From Spirochaetaceae bacterium (lineage in GTDB: Bacteria; Spirochaetota; Spirochaetia; Spirochaetales_E; Spirochaetaceae_B): DNA of 11,693 nt. Of this stretch, positions 8,246 through 11,693 are shown piece by piece. The notes under the pieces were generated by a model. It saw only the letters and a program-made list of their open reading frames with translations. It searched no databases and had not been told where the DNA came from. Location: assembly GCA_003249275.1 (NCBI GenBank), contig QKJO01000106.1, positions 1 to 11,693 of the forward strand, given 5' to 3'. The position numbers and the translations under genes were made by a program. Position 1 is the first letter of the stretch. Every line of letters starts with the position of its first letter.

Positions 8246-9094
8246 TCAGGCTGCCGATACGGCTCCGGATCTGGTTTTTCTTCTGTTTTCGAGAGTGGAA
8301 ACCATTTTCGAAACTTCATTCAGTTTGTAGAAGTTCAGATTTGTATACTGGAAGGAACTCAGCAGCGCCGGTCCCATATCTTCCAGAGAAGCCACTCCGC
8401 CGTTATCTCCCAGACCGTTCACTGTAAGACTTATGGCATCGGCACCGCCGTAGATGGATCTCAGTGTATTTTCATGGCCGAGCCCTCCGGCATTATGCCC
8501 GTGAAACTCCAGTGAAGCATTGGTTCTTGTTTTGACAATTTCAAAGAATTTCTGCACATCCTCTGCGGTGACGCTGTTTTCGGAGTCTGCCAGGCGTACT
8601 CTGAGAGCGCCGAAATGGGTGGCTTTTGATATAAAGCGGTTCAGCTTGATAAGGTCGCCGCTGAAAGGATTTGAAATACCGACACTGACATAATCAAAGT
8701 GCTCGAAACTCTTTTTGATCATCTCCTTCATCTTCAGAAGGGAGGCCTCAAACTGAGCCGAAGAAACACTGTGTGCAATCGTCTCTTCGGGAAAGCAGAT
8801 GTGGATGCTGTTTACCGCACATCTTTTTGCCAGATCGATAGACTCCATGGAAGCTTTGACCCAGCATGTCACCAGAGTCCCGGGGTTATCTATCTTTATC
8901 TGACGGATCACACGGCATTCCCGCGGTCCCTTGGCAGGAATTCCAGCCTCGATTTCATTCACTCCGGAAAGAGCCAGGAGATGGGCGATTTTCAGCTTTT
9001 CAGCCTCGGTGTACTCTCTGCCTTTCATCATGCTGCGTTCCCGTAAGGTTGAGTCAACTACCCACAAAGATTTGCTTTTATCAAAGATTGCCAT
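8246..9094 (-). CDS. NifV-like homocitrate synthase family protein (DRE-TIM metallolyase, barrel only)
   Basis: This belongs to the family of homocitrate, isopropylmalate and citramalate synthases, which condense acetyl-CoA with a 2-oxo acid on a divalent metal. The order of motifs along the TIM barrel is clear: DSTLRER (14-20; Arg18 would be catalytic and Glu19 a metal ligand, as in Lys-type homocitrate synthases), EIEAGIPAKGP (48-58), RLADSENS (167-174), the metal-binding HGHN (198-201) and NGLGDNGG (226-233). Two points are odd. The usual RDGEQ or REGEQ reads RERSM. The protein is only 282 residues against about 380 for NifV, ending just after the barrel without the C-terminal helical part. 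The ATG at 9092-9094 is chosen because AGGAGG sits 7 nt upstream; an in-frame GTG at 9143-9145 has no ribosome binding site. Its sigma-54-type promoter suggests nitrogen-related control. The exact substrate is unknown; phosphonomethylmalate synthase or another family role is possible. Confidence 0.82.
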   Translation of the reverse strand: MAIFDKSKSLWVVDSTLRERSMMKGREYTEAEKLKIAHLLALSGVNEIEAGIPAKGPRECRVIRQIKIDNPGTLVTCWVKASMESIDLAKRCAVNSIHICFPEETIAHSVSSAQFEASLLKMKEMIKKSFEHFDYVSVGISNPFSGDLIKLNRFISKATHFGALRVRLADSENSVTAEDVQKFFEIVKTRTNASLEFHGHNAGGLGHENTLRSIYGGADAISLTVNGLGDNGGVASLEDMGPALLSSFQYTNLNFYKLNEVSKMVSTLENRRKTRSGAVSAA

Positions 9095-9101
9095 TTCTCT
9101 T

Positions 9102-9107
9102 CCTCCT
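9102..9107 (-). promoter_or_regulatory. Ribosome binding site of the NifV-like gene
   Basis: A consensus AGGAGG lies 7 nt before the ATG at 9092-9094 and decides that start over the upstream in-frame GTG at 9143-9145. Confidence 0.8.
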
Positions 9108-9165
9108 GTTAGCAGCCATGTCTGATTTATTCCTCCGGTACGCACGCCGCTTTTGTCTATACCTA

Positions 9166-9181
9166 TGCAATAGTTGTGCCA
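9166..9181 (-). promoter_or_regulatory. Sigma-54 (RpoN) -24/-12 promoter for the NifV-like gene
   Basis: Read on the minus strand the site is TGGCACAACTATTGCA. It matches the TGGCAC-N5-TTGCA core of the sigma-54 consensus at all 11 fixed positions, with exact -24 GG to -12 GC spacing. Only the G that usually follows TGGCAC is replaced, by A. Transcription would begin near 9155, giving a leader of about 60 nt that contains the AGGAGG site. By a simple equal-base estimate, a core match this good in the 314-bp gap on either strand would occur by chance in roughly 2 of 10,000 cases. Sigma-54 promoters need an enhancer-binding ATPase activator. Confidence 0.68.
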
Positions 9182-9223
9182 TTTGTGATATAAGAGAATA
9201 ATCAGGACTTAGTTATTTTTCTG

Positions 9224-9252
9224 ATAAGAAGTTAGGAAAATGACTGCGTCAA
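9224..9252 (-). promoter_or_regulatory. Possible sigma-70-type promoter for the NifV-like gene
   Basis: On the minus strand TTGACG (9247-9252) and TCTTAT (9224-9229) are separated by exactly 17 nt, matching the consensus at 5 of 6 and 4 of 6 positions. Transcription would start near 9217 with a leader of about 120 nt. In an A/T-rich region such a match is not rare, so this is a second, weaker candidate beside the sigma-54 site. Confidence 0.3.
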
Positions 9253-9300
9253 TAGGATGATGAAAAGTTTTAAAAAATCATCTACAGAAAAGTATGAAAA

Positions 9301-9320
9301 ATTCCTGTTATTACAGGAAT
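9301..9320. repeat. Perfect 20-bp palindrome, likely a regulator binding site
   Basis: Arms ATTCCTGT and ACAGGAAT are perfectly complementary around a 4-nt centre TATT. It lies about 146-165 bp upstream of the predicted sigma-54 start point (a typical enhancer distance) and about 35 bp upstream of the nadE -35 box. A run of Ts follows the hairpin when read on the minus strand, so a weak terminator of antisense transcription is possible, but the stem is short and has only three G-C pairs per arm. I favour a protein operator or enhancer element; the regulator is not identifiable. Confidence 0.55.
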
Positions 9321-9354
9321 GTAGGGTTTTAGAAGCCCCGTCCTCCCCTTTCTG

Positions 9355-9383
9355 TTGACAGGCGGCCGACTGACAGCTAAATT
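9355..9383 (+). promoter_or_regulatory. Sigma-70-type promoter of nadE
   Basis: A perfect -35 TTGACA (9355-9360) is followed after 17 nt by TAAATT (9378-9383), a 4 of 6 match to the -10 box. Transcription would start at about 9390, leaving a leader of roughly 19 nt that contains the GAGGAG site. This makes the in-frame ATG at 9388 unusable and supports the TTG start at 9409. Confidence 0.65.
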
Positions 9384-9396
9384 CATCATGACATAT

Positions 9397-9402
9397 GAGG
9401 AG
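9397..9402 (+). promoter_or_regulatory. Ribosome binding site for nadE (supports a TTG start)
   Basis: GAGGAG stands 6 nt before the TTG at 9409-9411. The upstream in-frame candidates (TTG at 9355, ATG at 9388) have no such site. Confidence 0.72.
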
Positions 9403-9408
9403 TTAACA

Positions 9409-11349
9409 TTGAAAAAACATGGTTTTGCCCGTATTTGTGCCGCCGTACCCTCTGTCAAGCCGGGGTCGGTGGAAAAAAATCTCGATGCCATTCTGGAACT
9501 GATCCGGCAGGCGGATGCGGAACGGCCTGATCTCCTCCTCCTGCCCGAACTGGCCCTGACAGGCTACAGCTGCGGCGACCTTTTCCGGCAGAAAACCCTC
9601 CTCGAAAAGTCGGAAGCAGCCCTTCTCTCCCTGGCCGAAGAGACCATCCGGCTCGACTACCCCGTCATTGCCGGACTGCCTCTCCTTATAAACAGCGCTC
9701 TATACAACTGTGCGGCGGTCCTCTACAAGGGAGGCATTCTGGGAGTCGTACCCAAGACCTATCTTCCCAACAGCAGTGAATTCTATGAACAGCGCTGGTT
9801 TGCATCGGGCAGAAACTGCCTCGAAACCGGGATCGTCCTGAACCAGGGCCTCGTTCCCTTCGGAACAGATCTTATTTTCCAGGATGAAAACAATCCTCTT
9901 ATGAGGTTCGGTATCGAGATCTGCGAAGATCTCTGGTCGCCCCTTCCTCCCAGCACGGCCCTCACACTGGCAGGCGCTCTGATCATCGCCAACCCGTCGG
10001 CCAGCAATGAACTGGTCGGCAAGGCGGACTACCGCAAACACCTGACCTCCCAGCAGTCGGCCCGCTGTATCGCCGCCTATGCCTATGCCTCGGCAGGACC
10101 GGGAGAATCGACCACAGACACGGTCTACGGCGGTCATGCCCTGATCTATGAAAACGGAAGGCTTCTTGCGGAGAATGAACGGTTCAACTTTGAAAGCAGC
10201 TGGACCTGCTGCGATACGGACCTCGAATTTCTGGAACAGCAGAGGATCAGCTCCACATCCTTCTCACAGACCATGGCCCTGGAGACCCGCCGCTGCAGAA
10301 CGGTCGGTTATAAGGGTCCGGAACCTGCAGAAGCACAGCTGCAGCGCACAGTAGATCCCCACCCCTTTGTACCCTCGTCTGAAGACGACCGGGAATACCG
10401 TTGCCGCGAAATTTTCTCCATTCAGAGTACAGCCCTGGCGTCCAGACTGAGGCATATCGGCTGCAGGACAGCCGTACTCGGACTCTCGGGAGGACTGGAT
10501 TCCACCCTGGCCCTTCTTGTAGCCAGGGAGGCCTTTCACAGAGCCGGACTGCCTCTTGAGGGACTGCACTGCTATACCATGCCCGGATTCGGGACGACAA
10601 AAAGAACGAAGGGAAATGCCGAAATGCTCTGCGAAGAGATGGGCATTCCCATCGAAGTCCTGGACATCAGAGATCTCTGCACCCTGCAGATGAAAGAACT
10701 GGACCATCACGGAGAACCTTCCGACACGGCCTACGAGAACGTTCAGGCCCGTCAGAGGACCATGCACCTGATGAACAAGGCGAACATGCTGGGCGGAATT
10801 GTCATCGGCACAGGTGACCTCTCCGAACTGGCCCTGGGCTGGTGCACCTACAACGGCGATCATATGTCCATGTACGCCGTCAACACGGGAGTCCCCAAGA
10901 CGCTTGTAAAATACCTTGTCCGTTTCGTGGCTGACCAGCAGGACAACAGGAAGGCCGCCGAGATTCTGTACGATATCATCGACACACCCATCAGTCCCGA
11001 GCTGCTGCCGCCTGACCGGAACGGTGAGATCGTCCAGAAAACGGAAGATGTGATCGGTCCCTATGAGCTCCACGATTTCTTTCTCTATCAGATCGTCAGA
11101 TGCGGATTCGGTCCCGCCAAAACCCTTATGCTGGCGGAAAAAGCCTTTGAGGGTGTATATTCAAAAGAGATCATAAAAGGATGGCTGCAGAAGTTCATCC
11201 GGAGGTTCTTCTCCCAGCAGTTCAAACGGTCCTGTCTGCCCGACGGACCCAAGGTGGGAACCATCGCCCTCTCCCCCCGGGGAGACTGGAGGATGCCCAG
11301 CGACAGCGATCCCGCGATCTGGATCAGAGAACTGGAAGAAACCGAGTAA
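9409..11349 (+). CDS. nadE: Glutamine-dependent NAD+ synthetase
   Basis: This cytoplasmic enzyme carries out the last step of NAD+ synthesis: ATP adenylates nicotinic acid adenine dinucleotide, and ammonia taken from glutamine forms the amide. The 646-residue protein is the two-domain type. The N-terminal nitrilase-like glutaminase (about 4-290) has the Glu-Lys-Cys triad at Glu47 (LLPELALTG), Lys116 (VPKTYLPN) and Cys172 (EICEDLW). The C-terminal synthetase (about 325-640) has the pyrophosphate loop SGGLDS at 360-365 and the conserved GTGDLSELALGW at 467-478. Translation from the TTG at 9409 gives MKKHGFARICAAVP, the usual family beginning. Extension to 9355 would add 18 residues encoded by the promoter, which is implausible. 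The gene diverges from the NifV-like gene and is followed after 48 bp by gnd, so the two probably form an operon. No truncation or missing catalytic residue is seen. Confidence 0.96.
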   Translation: MKKHGFARICAAVPSVKPGSVEKNLDAILELIRQADAERPDLLLLPELALTGYSCGDLFRQKTLLEKSEAALLSLAEETIRLDYPVIAGLPLLINSALYNCAAVLYKGGILGVVPKTYLPNSSEFYEQRWFASGRNCLETGIVLNQGLVPFGTDLIFQDENNPLMRFGIEICEDLWSPLPPSTALTLAGALIIANPSASNELVGKADYRKHLTSQQSARCIAAYAYASAGPGESTTDTVYGGHALIYENGRLLAENERFNFESSWTCCDTDLEFLEQQRISSTSFSQTMALETRRCRTVGYKGPEPAEAQLQRTVDPHPFVPSSEDDREYRCREIFSIQSTALASRLRHIGCRTAVLGLSGGLDSTLALLVAREAFHRAGLPLEGLHCYTMPGFGTTKRTKGNAEMLCEEMGIPIEVLDIRDLCTLQMKELDHHGEPSDTAYENVQARQRTMHLMNKANMLGGIVIGTGDLSELALGWCTYNGDHMSMYAVNTGVPKTLVKYLVRFVADQQDNRKAAEILYDIIDTPISPELLPPDRNGEIVQKTEDVIGPYELHDFFLYQIVRCGFGPAKTLMLAEKAFEGVYSKEIIKGWLQKFIRRFFSQQFKRSCLPDGPKVGTIALSPRGDWRMPSDSDPAIWIRELEETE

Positions 11350-11397
11350 ATAGACAAAACTTTTCTGAAGACGGAATCAAAATCCTGGAGGAATGGA

Positions 11398-11693
11398 ATG
11401 AAAGCGGATATCGGACTGATCGGGCTGGCTGTCATGGGACAGAACCTGGTCCTCAACATGAACGATCACGGATTTACGGTCGCTGTTTACAACAGAACGG
11501 AACAGGTCACGAAAGATTTTCTGGCCGGCAATGCTTCAGGAAGGGACACAATCCTCGGAACATCCAGCCTGGAAGAATTCTGCACCACTCTCAAACGCCC
11601 CCGGAAGGTGATGATCATGGTCAAAGCCGGTTCGGTAGTGGACAAGGTGATCGAACAGCTTCTGCCTTTTCTGGAGGAGGGAGACATCATCAT
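11398..11693 (+). CDS. gnd: 6-phosphogluconate dehydrogenase, decarboxylating (N-terminal part, runs off window)
   Basis: This enzyme oxidises and decarboxylates 6-phosphogluconate to ribulose 5-phosphate, usually making NADPH, in the oxidative pentose phosphate pathway. Only the first 98 codons are present. They form the start of the Rossmann domain: the dinucleotide-binding loop GLAVMG (9-14) followed by QNLVLNMNDHGF, NRT at 32-34 (the Arg is typical of NADP+ preference), then LKRPRKVMIMVKAG (65-78) and EQLLPFLEEGDII (86-98). These are close to the classic long-chain Gnd family of about 470 residues. The ATG at 11398 has GGAGGA 5 nt upstream; the ATG at 11393 leads straight to a stop. It follows nadE by 48 bp with no terminator between them, so cotranscription is likely. 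Confidence 0.95.
   Translation, partial: MKADIGLIGLAVMGQNLVLNMNDHGFTVAVYNRTEQVTKDFLAGNASGRDTILGTSSLEEFCTTLKRPRKVMIMVKAGSVVDKVIEQLLPFLEEGDII

Larger units (their letters stand above)
9095..9408. other. Divergent intergenic control region
   Basis: This 314-bp gap between the NifV-like gene and nadE is clearly richer in A+T than the flanking genes. It contains no convincing protein gene. From the minus-strand gene outwards it holds that gene's ribosome binding site, a sigma-54-type promoter, a weaker sigma-70-type promoter, a loose inverted repeat (GATGAT at 9256-9261, ATCATC at 9277-9282), a perfect 20-bp palindrome, and the nadE promoter and ribosome binding site. Confidence 0.8.

Noticed and set aside
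9081..9119. Possible 12-codon upstream peptide (MAANRRKRNGNL) overlapping the start of the NifV-like gene
   Set aside because: The nearest GGAGG is 12 nt from its ATG, which is too far. There are no attenuator-like codon runs or paired hairpins, so a leader peptide is not supported.
9301..9320. Reading the palindrome as an intrinsic terminator
   Set aside because: The stem is only 8 bp with three G-C pairs per arm, and no gene ends nearby on the strand that has the T-run. An operator is more plausible.
9355..9408. N-terminal extension of nadE to the TTG at 9355 or the ATG at 9388
   Set aside because: Those codons lie inside the -35/-10 promoter region or at the predicted transcript start, and neither has a ribosome binding site.
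10264..11073. 269-codon open frame antisense to nadE
   Set aside because: It covers conserved catalytic parts of nadE, shows no domain and no ribosome binding site I can support; it is a coding shadow.
1..11693. Search for mobile elements, CRISPR arrays, toxin-antitoxin or phage-defence genes
   Set aside because: No repeat-spacer pattern, transposase, integrase, restriction or small paired genes were seen. The window is made of core metabolic and envelope genes.

Overview
The window looks like ordinary chromosomal DNA of a Gram-negative (diderm) bacterium, roughly half G+C. It carries an inner-membrane RND transporter, a periplasmic-type lytic transglycosylase and UppP. The mix of genes, the heavy use of AGA/AGG arginine codons and a NifV-like gene behind a sigma-54-type promoter would fit a free-living spirochaete. 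That assignment is a tentative impression, not a demonstrated fact. I see no rRNA, tRNA, CRISPR array, insertion sequence or phage genes.

Layout. (1) Bases 1-2829, plus strand: a large RND-superfamily transporter whose first few codons lie before the window. (2) Bases 2778-8157, minus strand, read right to left: a Slt-type lytic transglycosylase, undecaprenyl-diphosphatase UppP and an FtsK/SpoIIIE DNA translocase. They are closely spaced (43 and 99 bp gaps) and look like one cell-wall and division operon. The end of ftsK overlaps the end of the RND gene tail to tail by 52 bp. (3) Bases 8246-9094, minus strand: a short NifV-like homocitrate-synthase-family enzyme, 88 bp upstream of the transglycosylase and possibly cotranscribed with it. 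(4) Bases 9095-9408: a 314-bp, A/T-rich divergent control region. (5) Bases 9409-11349, plus strand: glutamine-dependent NAD+ synthetase. It is followed after 48 bp by the first 98 codons of a decarboxylating 6-phosphogluconate dehydrogenase, which runs off the window.

The control region is the most informative non-coding stretch. Towards nadE it has a TTGACA/TAAATT promoter with 17-bp spacing and a strong ribosome binding site that points to a TTG start. Towards the NifV-like gene it has a near-consensus sigma-54 promoter (TGGCAC-N5-TTGCA). A perfect 20-bp palindrome lies about 150 bp upstream of the predicted sigma-54 start point, where an enhancer-binding activator would be expected.

How the genes relate. 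Slt cleaves peptidoglycan glycan strands, UppP regenerates the lipid carrier used to export wall precursors, and FtsK clears DNA from the division septum, so the minus-strand group is a coherent envelope and division module. NadE makes NAD+, and Gnd uses NADP+ to produce NADPH in the pentose phosphate pathway, so the plus-strand pair concerns pyridine nucleotide supply and use. I found no convincing new multi-gene system. The best leads are the sigma-54 promoter with its distal palindrome and the minimal, motif-divergent homocitrate-synthase-like enzyme it would control.
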